Below, piece after piece: positions 7,913 through 16,339 of a stretch of DNA of 43,166 nucleotides. The position numbers and the translations under genes are program-made. This stretch comes from Oscillospiraceae bacterium. GTDB lineage: Bacteria; Bacillota; Clostridia; Lachnospirales; Lachnospiraceae. Each line of letters starts with the position of its first letter. Positions within the stretch are counted from its first letter, which is position 1. Under the pieces are notes generated by a model. The model searched no databases, had not been told where the DNA came from, and saw only the letters and a list, made by a program, of their open reading frames with translations. The stretch lies in assembly GCA_021771715.1 (NCBI GenBank), contig JAETOO010000026.1, positions 1 to 43,166 of the forward strand, in the 5' to 3' direction.

Positions 7913-8851
7913 ATGGAAACAAAGGATTTAAGAGCGATTATTGAGCAGGTATTACAGGAAATGAATGTTGCCCCGACGGATTCTGCGGCTGCACCTGCAG
8001 CGGCACCTGCGGCGGCGCCTGTATCGGAGGGGAAAGGACTCACGATCCCGAAGAAGGGCGTAGCGCTGGAGCCTTCTGTGGTGGAGGACGGCTGCCTGGA
8101 GGATATCACGGAGATCGATATCCGCACGCAGTATCTGGTAGACAATCCGGTGAACGGCGAGGCGTATGCAGAGCAGAAGTTCGCGGCTCCGTGCCGTCTG
8201 GGCATCGGCAAGGCAGGCGCGAGATATAAGACACTGCCGCAGCTGGAGTTCCGCGCGGCACACTCGGCGGCACAGGACGCAGTGTTCAACGATGTGGACG
8301 AGGAGTTTGTAAAGGCACAGGGCATGTTCATCGTGCAGACACAGTGCGACAGCAAGGATACGTATCTGACCCGTCCGGACCTGGGCCGCAAGCTCTCCCC
8401 GGAGGCAGTCGAGACGATCAAGGAAAAGTGCAGGAAGAAGCCGACCGTGCAGATCTACGTGTCCGACGGACTTTCCTCGGCAGCGGTGGCTGCGAACATC
8501 GGCGACCTTCTCCCGGCAATCATGCAGGGACTTGAGAGCTACAAGATCGACGTCGGAACTCCGTTCTTCGTGAAGTACGGCCGTGTCGGCGTGGAGGATG
8601 AGATCTGTGAGCTGCTCGATGCGGACGTTGTCTGCACCCTGATCGGCGAGCGTCCGGGCCTGATCACCGCGACCTCGATGTCCGCGTACATCGCGTACAA
8701 GGCGACGGTCGGAATGCCGGAGGCGAGACGTACGGTTGTCTCCAACATCCACAGCGCAGGCACGATCCCGGCAGAGGCCGGCGCGCACATCGCTGAGATC
8801 ATCAAGATCATGCTCGAGCGCAAGGTGAGCGGAACCGAGCTGAAGTTGTAA
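7913..8851 (+). CDS. eutC: Ethanolamine ammonia-lyase small subunit
   Basis: A 312-residue subunit, somewhat longer than enterobacterial EutC. Residues 1-18 (METKDLRAIIEQVLQEMN) form a short amphipathic helix. An Ala/Pro linker (about 22-38) joins it to the folded domain from about residue 48. Such N-terminal helices target cargo to the shell. The core carries RLGIGKAGARYKT, VSDGLSSAAVAANIGDLLPA and GERPGLITATSMSAYIAY, typical of EutC. It binds the cobalamin with EutB. An 80-bp gap follows before eutL. Confidence 0.95.
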   Translation: METKDLRAIIEQVLQEMNVAPTDSAAAPAAAPAAAPVSEGKGLTIPKKGVALEPSVVEDGCLEDITEIDIRTQYLVDNPVNGEAYAEQKFAAPCRLGIGKAGARYKTLPQLEFRAAHSAAQDAVFNDVDEEFVKAQGMFIVQTQCDSKDTYLTRPDLGRKLSPEAVETIKEKCRKKPTVQIYVSDGLSSAAVAANIGDLLPAIMQGLESYKIDVGTPFFVKYGRVGVEDEICELLDADVVCTLIGERPGLITATSMSAYIAYKATVGMPEARRTVVSNIHSAGTIPAEAGAHIAEIIKIMLERKVSGTELKL

Positions 8852-8931
8852 AACAGTTCAGTACAGCAGGCGGGTCTGTGGCCTGCAGGATGAACGTCCT
8901 GAATAGTTAAAAATAAACGGAGGTATATATC

Positions 8932-9582
8932 ATGAAAAGAGATCCATTGCCAGCAAAGGTCCTTGCAACCAGACTGATCCCGAACGTATCTGCGGATCTG
9001 GCGAAGCAGCTGAATCTGAGACCGGACCAGAAGTCTCTGGCGCTGATTACTGCGGACTGCGATGATGTGACATACACGGCGCTCGACGAGGCGACGAAGA
9101 AGGCCGACTGTGAGGTCGTATATGCGAAGAGCTTTTACGGCGGAGCAGCGAACGCGAACACGGCGCTCGCGGGCGAGATCATCGGCATCCTGGCAGCTCC
9201 GAACCCGGCAGAGGCGAAGGCAGGCCTGGAAGCTGCGGTTGACATGATCGAGAATGTGTGCCATTTCGTGTCGGCGAATGACGATGATTCCGTGTGCTAC
9301 TACGCACACTGCATTTCCAGAACAGGCTCCTACCTGTCTGCGGGCTGCGGAATCGCAGAGGGCGAGGCGATCGCATACCTGATCGCACCGCCGCTCGAGG
9401 CAATGTACGCGGTCGATGCAGCGCTCAAGGCAGCAGACGTTAAGTGCTGCGTGCTCTACGCGCCGCCATCTGAGACGAACTTCGGCGGAGCACTTCTGAC
9501 CGGAAGCCAGTCTGCATGTAAGTCTGCCTGCGACGCGTTCGCAGCAGCAGTTGAATCCGTCGCTGACCGCCCGATCGAGTAA
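8932..9582 (+). CDS. eutL: Shell protein EutL (tandem-BMC trimer)
   Basis: A 216-residue double-BMC protein of the EutL type, matching the usual 215-220. It starts [20 protein letters not shown], and its second half includes [20 protein letters not shown] and [20 protein letters not shown]. EutL trimers have a gated central pore and are thought to admit large molecules such as cofactors, or ethanolamine. AACGGAGG precedes the ATG. The next gene, another BMC protein, starts 26 bp downstream. Confidence 0.92.
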   Translation: MKRDPLPAKVLATRLIPNVSADLAKQLNLRPDQKSLALITADCDDVTYTALDEATKKADCEVVYAKSFYGGAANANTALAGEIIGILAAPNPAEAKAGLEAAVDMIENVCHFVSANDDDSVCYYAHCISRTGSYLSAGCGIAEGEAIAYLIAPPLEAMYAVDAALKAADVKCCVLYAPPSETNFGGALLTGSQSACKSACDAFAAAVESVADRPIE

Positions 9583-9608
9583 TCGGAGGAAAACGGAGGC
9601 TTTATCGT

Positions 9609-10367
9609 ATGAAAGCTTTAGGCATGATTGAGACCCGTGGCCTCGTGGCTGCCATCGAGGCAGCCGATGCCATGATCAAGGCTGCAAATGTGACCCTTAC
9701 ATGCAAGGAGCAGATCGGCGGCGGTCTGGTGACCGTCATGGTCCGCGGGGACGTGGGCGCCGTGAAAGCAGCGACAGATGCCGGAGCAGCAGCAGCCGAG
9801 CGGGTGGGAGAGCTGATCGCTGTCCATGTGATCCCGAGACCACACGAGGAGCTCGAGCCGATCCTGGAGCCGGAGCCGGATCGAAGGCCCGGCGGCGGGA
9901 GGCCGCAGGAGCCTGGGCCGCCGGAAGCACCGGAGGATGCAGGCGGGGCAGAGACACCGATAGAAGAAGCGTCCGCGGAGGAGAAATCTGAGGCAGAGGA
10001 ACCGAAAGCGGAGATGTCGATAGAAGAAGCACCTGCGGAGGAGAGATCTGAGGCGGAGGAACCGGAACCGGCAACTGCGGAGGAAGATTCTGAGGGTAAG
10101 AAATCAGAAGCGGAAAACTTCGAAGCGGAGGCCGTGACGGAGACACCGATAGAGGAAGCGCCCGCGGAGGAGACATCCGCTGCGGAAGCATCCCCGGCAG
10201 CGGCGCGCGTCACCTACACGCTCGAAGAACTCTCCGGGATGTCGGTTGCCAGGCTGCGGGATGTGGCGCGGAGGATCGGGGTCAACACGATGACGAGAAA
10301 AGAAATCCGCTTTGCCAAGAAACAGGAGCTTCTCGAGAGAATTGTCGATTTTCTGGCGCAAGGCTGA
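9609..10367 (+). CDS. BMC shell protein fused to acidic repeats and a SAP/Rho-N-like C-terminal domain (EutK-like)
   Basis: A 252-residue three-part protein. Residues 1 to about 85 are a standard BMC hexamer domain close to EutM of this operon ([37 protein letters not shown]). Residues 86-198 are a Pro/Glu/Ala-rich, strongly acidic linker with imperfect repeats of the type IEEA-AEE-SEAEEP. Residues about 203-252 form a compact basic helical domain ([20 protein letters not shown], then [13 protein letters not shown]) that resembles SAP or Rho-N-type nucleic-acid-binding folds. Enterobacterial EutK likewise carries a C-terminal HTH-like domain, but this tail looks unrelated in sequence. It lies between eutL and eutE. 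Confidence 0.82.
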   Translation: MKALGMIETRGLVAAIEAADAMIKAANVTLTCKEQIGGGLVTVMVRGDVGAVKAATDAGAAAAERVGELIAVHVIPRPHEELEPILEPEPDRRPGGGRPQEPGPPEAPEDAGGAETPIEEASAEEKSEAEEPKAEMSIEEAPAEERSEAEEPEPATAEEDSEGKKSEAENFEAEAVTETPIEEAPAEETSAAEASPAAARVTYTLEELSGMSVARLRDVARRIGVNTMTRKEIRFAKKQELLERIVDFLAQG

Positions 10368-10439
10368 CGTGCAGTAAGGGCGCGCCTGGGCGGGACCCGG
10401 GCGGCAGCCGACCAGTACAGGGTAAGGAGATAAGCCATT

Positions 10440-11921
10440 ATGAAATTGATAGACAAAGATCTGATGTCTATGCAGGAGGTCCGCGAGCTGGTGGAGTCCG
10501 CGAAGGAAGCCCAGCAGGAGCTGACCCGCATGGATCAGGCACAGGTAGATCGGATCGTCAAGTCAATCGCGGACGCAGGTGTGCGCAATGCAAAGCGTCT
10601 TGCTCAGATGGCTCAGGAAGACACCGGTTTCGGTGTTGTGGACGACAAGATTATCAAAAATGTGTTTGCGAGCCGCGGCGTGTATGAGCATATCAAGGAT
10701 ATGAAGACGATCGGCGAGCTCAGAAGAGATGAGGAGAAGGGACTTCGCGTGATCGCGGTTCCGGTGGGCGTCATTGCCGGACTGATCCCGTCGACCAACC
10801 CGACCTCGACCGCCCTCTACAAGGCGGAAATAGCGATTAAATCCGGGAATGCGATTGTATTCTCCCCGCACCCGACCGCACTTCGCTGCATCCTGGAGAC
10901 CGTCAAGGTGATCCGGCAGGCGATCGCGGAGGCTGGCGCGAATGAGAACCTCGTATCCTGTATCAGCATCCCGACGATGGAGGCGACCAGCTCCCTGATG
11001 CATCACAGAGATATCGCGCTGATCCTCGCGACCGGCGGCTCTGCGATGGTGAAGGCAGCGTACTCCTCCGGGACACCGGCGATCGGTGTGGGACCGGGCA
11101 ACGGCCCGGCGTACCTGGAAAAGACTTGCGATCTGCCGCTGGCAGTGAAGCGGATCATGGATTCCGAGACGTTCGACAACGGCACGATCTGTGCCTCGGA
11201 GCAGTCAATCATCTGCGATGAGGACATGGCGGCGGCCGTTCAGGCGGAGATGGAGCGGCAGGGAGCGTACTTCCTGGATGAGAATGAGCGGGATCAGCTC
11301 GGACGCTTTATCCTGCGGGCTAACGGCACGATGAACCCGGAGATTGTCGGCAAGAGCGTTCGCACGATCGCGGAGCTGGCGCATCTGGACCGTGTGCCGA
11401 AGGACGCGAGAGTTCTCGTGGCAAAGGAGACCGGCGTAGGGCGCGGCCATCCGTACTCGAACGAGAAGCTCGGACCGATCCTGGCATTCTACACCGGAAC
11501 GGACTATATGGACGTCTGCGACAAGGTGTGCACGATCCTTCACTACGAGGGAGCGGGCCATACGTTCTCGATGCACACGAAGGATGAGAAGATCGTAGAT
11601 TACTTTGCAAAGCGCGTTCCGGCGTCGCGTATCATGGTCAACACGCCGAGCGCACTGGGCGGCATCGGAGCTACCACGAACCTGCAACCGGCATTGACCT
11701 TGGGCTGCGGAGCAGTCGGCGGGAGCGCGACCTCGGAGAATGTCGGGCCGATGCAGCTGCTGAATCTGCGGTACGTCGCGTACGGGCGCAAGGAGCTCGA
11801 TGAGATCCGCGCGGAGATCCCGGACTGCAGCGACGGCGTCTGCAAGAACAGTGTGGATCTGAGCGAGATAGATATTGATGAGATTGTAAAGAGCGTGATC
11901 GCAAAGCTGAAAAATTTCTAA
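10440..11921 (+). CDS. eutE: CoA-acylating acetaldehyde dehydrogenase EutE
   Basis: A 493-residue aldehyde dehydrogenase that turns acetaldehyde, CoA and NAD+ into acetyl-CoA and NADH in the lumen. The active-site cysteine is C251 in [12 protein letters not shown]. The cofactor-binding region includes [20 protein letters not shown] and [13 protein letters not shown]. It is slightly longer than EutE of enterobacteria (about 467). The extra length is a C-terminal linker with CSDGVCKNS followed by an amphipathic helix ([16 protein letters not shown]), which looks like a cargo-targeting peptide at the unusual C-terminal end. The start ATG follows AAGGAGATAAGCCATT. Confidence 0.93.
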   Translation: MKLIDKDLMSMQEVRELVESAKEAQQELTRMDQAQVDRIVKSIADAGVRNAKRLAQMAQEDTGFGVVDDKIIKNVFASRGVYEHIKDMKTIGELRRDEEKGLRVIAVPVGVIAGLIPSTNPTSTALYKAEIAIKSGNAIVFSPHPTALRCILETVKVIRQAIAEAGANENLVSCISIPTMEATSSLMHHRDIALILATGGSAMVKAAYSSGTPAIGVGPGNGPAYLEKTCDLPLAVKRIMDSETFDNGTICASEQSIICDEDMAAAVQAEMERQGAYFLDENERDQLGRFILRANGTMNPEIVGKSVRTIAELAHLDRVPKDARVLVAKETGVGRGHPYSNEKLGPILAFYTGTDYMDVCDKVCTILHYEGAGHTFSMHTKDEKIVDYFAKRVPASRIMVNTPSALGGIGATTNLQPALTLGCGAVGGSATSENVGPMQLLNLRYVAYGRKELDEIRAEIPDCSDGVCKNSVDLSEIDIDEIVKSVIAKLKNF

Positions 11922-11942
11922 TCACGCGGAAGGGAGTATATC

Positions 11943-12224
11943 ATGGCTGTTACACAGGCACTTGGAATGATTGAGACAAAGGGACTGGTCGCTTCCATTG
12001 AGGCAGCGGATGCGATGGTGAAGGCAGCGAACGTGACGCTGATCGGAAAGGTACATGTGGGCGGCGGACTCGTGACGACGATGGTGCGCGGCGATGTCGG
12101 AGCAGTGAAGGCTGCGACGGATGCCGGAGCGGCGGCGGCAGAGCGCGTAGGAGAGCTGATCTCCGTGCATGTGATCCCGAGACCGCACGAGGAGGTAGAG
12201 TTTATCCTGCCGACCTTGAAATAG
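11943..12224 (+). CDS. eutM: Shell protein EutM, copy 1 (BMC hexamer)
   Basis: A 93-residue single-BMC protein with the canonical [20 protein letters not shown] start and [20 protein letters not shown] helix. EutM hexamers tile the facets of the shell. A second copy starts 139 bp downstream and differs only in the last residues (PTLK here). The gap between the copies holds CTGCATCC (12239-12246) complementary to GGATGCAG (12308-12315), a possible mRNA-stabilising stem. AGGGAGTAT precedes the ATG. Confidence 0.93.
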   Translation: MAVTQALGMIETKGLVASIEAADAMVKAANVTLIGKVHVGGGLVTTMVRGDVGAVKAATDAGAAAAERVGELISVHVIPRPHEEVEFILPTLK

Positions 12225-12363
12225 GTGTAAAAAAGTGTCTGCATCCTGATTGCGGAACCGGGACCGGTATCCTGGATGAAGGAAAAAGAACCGGCGGCCG
12301 GGGATGCGGATGCAGGAAAAATGATCAAGAACAGGCGCAACAGGCGCAGAAAAGAGGTAGAAT

Positions 12364-12648
12364 ATGGCTGTTACACAGGCACTTGGAATGATTGAGACAA
12401 AGGGACTGGTCGCTTCCATTGAGGCAGCGGATGCGATGGTTAAGGCGGCAAACGTCACCCTGATCGGCAAGGTACACGTAGGCGGCGGACTCGTGACGAC
12501 GATGGTGCGCGGCGATGTCGGAGCAGTGAAGGCTGCGACGGATGCCGGGGCAGCGGCGGCAGAGCGCGTAGGAGAGCTGATCTCCGTGCATGTGATCCCG
12601 AGGCCGCACGAGGAAGTAGAGTTCATTCTTCCGTCACTGGACAAATAA
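12364..12648 (+). CDS. eutM: Shell protein EutM, copy 2 (BMC hexamer)
   Basis: A 94-residue BMC protein identical to copy 1 except at the C-terminus, where PSLDK replaces PTLK. The two genes are also nearly identical in DNA, with a small number of silent changes, so the duplication is recent or the copies are kept alike by gene conversion. AAGAGGTAGAAT precedes the ATG. Two copies may raise the dose of the main facet protein. A distinct function seems unlikely given the identity. Confidence 0.93.
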   Translation: MAVTQALGMIETKGLVASIEAADAMVKAANVTLIGKVHVGGGLVTTMVRGDVGAVKAATDAGAAAAERVGELISVHVIPRPHEEVEFILPSLDK

Positions 12649-12689
12649 GACGAGCGATTCGACAGAGACGACGGGAGGGGTGATAGATC

Positions 12690-13562
12690 GTGAAAGCAAT
12701 CACGGAAGAAATCCTTCGCTATGAGCTTCGGAGCAGTCAGCCGGAGGTCTATATCATCCCGGAGGGGAAGATCCTGACCCCGGCTGCAAGGGAATACCTT
12801 CAGCAGCGGAAGATCCGCTTCGAGAAGGAAGGCGGCTACACCTACACCCATCAGCTGAAAGCTCCGGTCAGAACGGATCAGCCCCAGGCGGCGGACGCGG
12901 CTCCGCCGTCGACTCCCCGGAAGGTGGTGGCTACGAAGGTGCCGCCGCCGGAAGAGGTACAGATACCGGGGCAGCCACAGGAGCAGGCCTCCGTGCCGAA
13001 GCCGAAGTATGTAGACTATGAGACCGGTGCATTTTACTATGAGAAGCCGGAGCACATGACACAGCTGTTCGGAAACAAGCTGGTGTGCAAGGATCATCCG
13101 AGAATCCTGTTCCGCGGCAAACTGGATGCCCTGCAGGCGTCCGTCGTCCTGGCCCAGGCGATGATCCAGGCACAGGGCGGCAGCGGGAAGCTGATCGAGG
13201 AGCTGAGTGATATCCTGAAGCATTTGCGGGAGATGATGCGCTGCGACGTGCTCGACGAGGAACTGTGTCCGGAGACGACGATCGGGCTGACACACGCCGA
13301 GCTTCGGGAGCAGTCGCACAACCCGATGAAGTTTTACAACGTCAAACAGATGGTTCTGCCGGACTACTCGATGGGCGTGGAGTACGCGCTTTTGAATAAG
13401 CTGCGGACGGACATCCGCGAGACAGAGGTGGCGGCGTGCGTCGCATTCCATACGGGAAAGACGTTTGCGCGCGGAGATATTATTGAGGAATTGAACCGAC
13501 TGTCCAGCGCGCTGCACATCATGATGTGCAGATATCTGGCAGGACTGTATCAGGCCGGATGA
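12690..13562 (+). CDS. eutT: EutT-type corrinoid adenosyltransferase
   Basis: A 290-residue homologue of EutT, which transfers adenosine from ATP to cob(I)alamin to make the EutBC cofactor. The N-terminus (ITEEILRYELRSS, then IPEGKILTPAAREYLQQRKI) and the C-terminal four-helix part (DHPRILFRGKLDALQAS; EALLNKLRT-type ALLNKLRTDIRETEVAA; IEELNRLSSALHIMM) align with enterobacterial EutT. The metal-binding HX11CCX2C segment found between these parts in Salmonella EutT is absent. A Pro/Ala-rich linker (about 62-104) takes its place. Start GTG with GGGAGGGG upstream. It is 41 bp after eutM2 and 22 bp before pduL. Confidence 0.87.
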   Translation: MKAITEEILRYELRSSQPEVYIIPEGKILTPAAREYLQQRKIRFEKEGGYTYTHQLKAPVRTDQPQAADAAPPSTPRKVVATKVPPPEEVQIPGQPQEQASVPKPKYVDYETGAFYYEKPEHMTQLFGNKLVCKDHPRILFRGKLDALQASVVLAQAMIQAQGGSGKLIEELSDILKHLREMMRCDVLDEELCPETTIGLTHAELREQSHNPMKFYNVKQMVLPDYSMGVEYALLNKLRTDIRETEVAACVAFHTGKTFARGDIIEELNRLSSALHIMMCRYLAGLYQAG

Positions 13563-13584
13563 GATACCGGCGCGGAGGAAGCAG

Positions 13585-14229
13585 ATGAAGGATCTTGTAA
13601 CGGCGGTTATGGATGCCGTCCATATGGCGGGCTTCGTGGAGATCGAGGTATCTGCCAAGCATGTGCATCTGACACAGGAGGATGTGGAGGTGCTGTTCGG
13701 GAAGGGCACGAAACTGAATCAGGTGCGTCCCCTGTCCCAGCCGGGACAGTATCTCTCAGACCAGCGTGTCAGACTCATCGGCCCGAAGCGGACGATGGAG
13801 CGCGTGGCGGTTTTGGGGCCGGTCCGCAGTGCGACGCAGGTGGAGCTCTCAAAGAGCGACTGTGTGGCGCTCGGCGTGAAGGCGCCGCTGCGCGAGTCCG
13901 GAGATCTGGCAGGCTCCGGATCCATTACGATCGAGGGGCCGTGCGGGTCGCTTGAGGTGAAGGAGGGCGTGATCATCGCGCGCAGCCATATCCATGTGAC
14001 GGAGGCGGATTCCCGCAGACTGAACCTGAAGGATAAGGACCGCGTGGCGGTGGAGGTGTTCACGGAGCGCCCGGTGATATTTAAGGATGTGATCGTCCGC
14101 GTCAGCAAAAATTTTGCGTGCAGGATGCATATCGACTTCGACGAGGCGAACGCGGCAGGTGTGGAGGGCTTTACACTTGGGCGGATTATCCGCAGGGTCG
14201 ACGGCGAGGGCATCGGCCGGATGAAATAA
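13585..14229 (+). CDS. pduL: PduL-type phosphate acyltransferase
   Basis: A 214-residue PduL-fold enzyme, expected to convert acetyl-CoA and phosphate to acetyl phosphate and recycle CoA inside the compartment. Two beta-barrel halves carry the zinc-binding histidines in EVSAKHVHLTQEDVE and in ARSHIHVTEADSRRL. The signature GFTLGRIIRR lies at the C-terminus. The first helix (DLVTAVMDAVHMAG) could double as an encapsulation peptide. It replaces the Pta-type EutD of enterobacterial eut operons. GGAGGAAGCAG precedes the ATG. Confidence 0.9.
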   Translation: MKDLVTAVMDAVHMAGFVEIEVSAKHVHLTQEDVEVLFGKGTKLNQVRPLSQPGQYLSDQRVRLIGPKRTMERVAVLGPVRSATQVELSKSDCVALGVKAPLRESGDLAGSGSITIEGPCGSLEVKEGVIIARSHIHVTEADSRRLNLKDKDRVAVEVFTERPVIFKDVIVRVSKNFACRMHIDFDEANAAGVEGFTLGRIIRRVDGEGIGRMK

Positions 14230-14256
14230 ATTCGATACGATTTAAAGGAGCTGTGT

Positions 14257-15081
14257 ATGATGGATTTGCAGCGTGTCAATGAATACATGAGCCTGGTGGA
14301 GGCGTCCGAGAAGGAGAACCGCCCCCACACAAAGCGGCTCAAAACAGGTCTGGACCTTGGAACGGCATACATCGTCCTGGTCGTGCTGGACGAGGACAAT
14401 CAGCCGGTGGCCTGCGAGAAGAAGGCGGCGGATGTCCTGAGGGACGGCGTTGTGGTGGACTACAGCGGCGCCTGCCGGATCGTGCGGGAGCTGAAGGAAC
14501 GGCTGGAGGAGCGGCTGGATACGGAGCTGGTCGACTGTGCAATCGCGATGCCGGCCGGGACGGAGTCCAGCGTTCAGACACACCGCTATGTGGCGGAGTC
14601 TGCCGGGTTTGAGGTGACAAATGTGCTCGACGAGCCGACGGCGGCCAACTCGATTTACCGGATTTCGGACGGGGTGGTGGTCGACATCGGAGGAGGCACG
14701 ACAGGGCTTGCGATTTTTCATGACGGGAAGGTCGTCCAGATCGAGGATGAACCGACCGGAGGCACGCATCTGTCGCTGGTGCTGGCAGGCAACTATCATA
14801 TATCGTTTGCGGAAGCAGAGGCGATCAAGCAGGACTATGCCAGACACAAGGAGATTCTGCCGGTTGTGCGGCCGGTGATTGAGAAGATGGCAACGATCGT
14901 CAGAAAGTACATCGATCCGTCGCAGATTGACACGATCTATCTGTGCGGCGGGACGACGTGCCTGACCGGGATCGAGGGCGTTTTCGAGAAGGTCACCGGG
15001 ATCCGCACCGTGAGGCCGGCGAACCCGTTTCTGGTGACGCCTGCGGGGATCGCGATGAATTGCATCCTTTCTGAAAGGTAA
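14257..15081 (+). CDS. eutJ: EutJ, Hsp70/actin-fold chaperone-like protein
   Basis: A 274-residue ATPase-fold protein with phosphate loops KTGLDLGTAYIVLVV and VVDIGGGTTGLAIF, adenosine motif LCGGTTCLTGIEG, and LDEPTAANSIYR. The length matches EutJ (about 278). Its role is unproven; it is usually presumed to be a chaperone for microcompartment enzymes. It starts with ATG-ATG after AAGGAG; the first is taken. It lies between pduL and the TIGR02536-type gene, 20-30 bp from each, so clearly in the operon. Confidence 0.88.
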   Translation: MMDLQRVNEYMSLVEASEKENRPHTKRLKTGLDLGTAYIVLVVLDEDNQPVACEKKAADVLRDGVVVDYSGACRIVRELKERLEERLDTELVDCAIAMPAGTESSVQTHRYVAESAGFEVTNVLDEPTAANSIYRISDGVVVDIGGGTTGLAIFHDGKVVQIEDEPTGGTHLSLVLAGNYHISFAEAEAIKQDYARHKEILPVVRPVIEKMATIVRKYIDPSQIDTIYLCGGTTCLTGIEGVFEKVTGIRTVRPANPFLVTPAGIAMNCILSER

Positions 15082-15101
15082 TTCAGAAGAAAGGAGAGGG
15101 C

Positions 15102-15911
15102 GTGGAAAATAAGGAACTGCTGGAGCAGATTGTCGCCCGCGTCGCACAGAAGCTGGCCGAGGCCGGCGAGACTGTGACGGCGAGCGGGGGGACGCCGCAG
15201 CCGGCTGTGGATTGGCAGCTTCCGGGTCTTCTGATTCTGACGCAGGAGCACGGCTGCCACTGCCATGAGGTGCTCGAGAGCAGCCGGATCCGGGAGTGCT
15301 ACCAGACGTCCTGCGCACTGCTGCAGGACTATCAGGTGGATCTGGATCAGGTCGAGGTGGTGGTGCTGTTCAACCTGACGACCGACGCCATGTGCAAGAT
15401 TGCGTCGGGGATCACGGACACCCCGTATACCTCCCTGGTGGCAAAGGCGCTGCTGATGGGGAAGAAGCTGTTCGTCCCGGTGGAGGAGGTTGAGCTCAGC
15501 CGTTATCCGGTTCGGAAGCCCGGGTCGTTCCAGTGCATGTTACAGACAAAGCTGGACCGCCTGGTTTCCTGGGGACTCAGGATTTGTCCGCTCGCCCAGC
15601 TGGAGGACTGCATTCTGAAGGAGGCAGCCCAGACCACAGAGGGAGCGGCGCAGTGCGAGGCTGCGGCAGGAGGAGCTGCAAAGGACAAGGCGGCAGCACC
15701 GTGCGGACCTTGCAGCGCTGAGCACGATGGCGGCAGCGAGGCTGAGCCGGAGAAGGAGATGACCTTCTCGAAAAAGGTGATTACGGAGCGTGACGTCATA
15801 GAGGCCAACAGGGACAACGTGAAGGTCATCTGTGTCACGGAGCGGAATATTGTGACGGCGCTCGCAAGAGATGCCGCGTCCGCGAGAAATATCCGGATCG
15901 TCCGGAAGTAG
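15102..15911 (+). CDS. Firmicutes ethanolamine-utilization protein (TIGR02536-type)
   Basis: A 269-residue protein of the family found in Firmicutes but not proteobacterial eut operons; its function is unknown. Residues 1-22 (ELLEQIVARVAQKLAEAGE) form an amphipathic helix like those that target cargo to microcompartments. The middle (about 45-165) looks like a flavoprotein- or nucleotide-binding alpha/beta fold, with VEVVVLFNLTTDAMCKIASG and VAKALLMGKKLFVPVEEVEL. A Cys/Ala-rich linker follows. The last 45 residues (VITERDVIEA to the end) form a separate small domain. Start GTG with AAAGGAGAGG upstream. The call rests on operon position and recalled family features. Confidence 0.75.
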   Translation: MENKELLEQIVARVAQKLAEAGETVTASGGTPQPAVDWQLPGLLILTQEHGCHCHEVLESSRIRECYQTSCALLQDYQVDLDQVEVVVLFNLTTDAMCKIASGITDTPYTSLVAKALLMGKKLFVPVEEVELSRYPVRKPGSFQCMLQTKLDRLVSWGLRICPLAQLEDCILKEAAQTTEGAAQCEAAAGGAAKDKAAAPCGPCSAEHDGGSEAEPEKEMTFSKKVITERDVIEANRDNVKVICVTERNIVTALARDAASARNIRIVRK

Positions 15912-16020
15912 GCGTAGATGCCGGAAAGCGAAAATTCCGGCGGTGCAGCTGTCCGGGAAGTGAAAAAATTCCGGCGGGCGAGGATGTCCGCTGGAAGAAT
16001 CAGAGATAAGGAGAAAAAGA

Positions 16021-16305
16021 ATGCAGGTCGCAAAGGTGATTGGAACGATCTGGGCAACCAGAAAGGAAGAGAAGCTCTCGGGGCTGAAACTCCTTCTGGT
16101 GAAGCCGATCGATGTACTGGATGAAACTGCGGATAAGTCACCTCTGGTTGCCGCAGATACGATCGGGGCCGGCGTAGGAGAGACGGTGATCGTAGTAGGC
16201 GGCAGCTCTGCGAGGAGTGCTGCCGGGGACAATTCTATTCCTGTAGATGCGACGGTGGTGGGAATCGTGGACGATCTGGAGATTGATCGGTCTGTCCTTG
16301 ATTAG
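16021..16305 (+). CDS. eutN: Vertex shell protein EutN (BMC-P)
   Basis: A 94-residue EutN/CcmL-family protein; it forms the pentamers that close the corners of the shell. Family pattern: VAKVIGTIWATRKEEKLSG at the start, then LLLVKPID, DTIGAGVGETVIVVGGSSAR and VVGIVD near the end. Start ATG after AGATAAGGAG. It is preceded by a 109-bp gap with no supported gene. Confidence 0.93.
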   Translation: MQVAKVIGTIWATRKEEKLSGLKLLLVKPIDVLDETADKSPLVAADTIGAGVGETVIVVGGSSARSAAGDNSIPVDATVVGIVDDLEIDRSVLD

Positions 16306-16339
16306 CCGCTGCCATGAGCAGCTAGAAAAGAGGTCGCTT

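Noticed and set aside
9609..10213. Minus-strand Ser-rich frame opposite the BMC fusion gene
   Set aside because: It mirrors the Glu/Ala-rich linker codons; the low-complexity product is an artefact of the opposite strand.
11922..13709. Long open frame (595 codons) on the minus strand across eutM1, eutM2 and eutT
   Set aside because: It is antisense to three well-supported genes. It is kept open by GC-rich codon use, with no ribosome binding site or recognisable domain.
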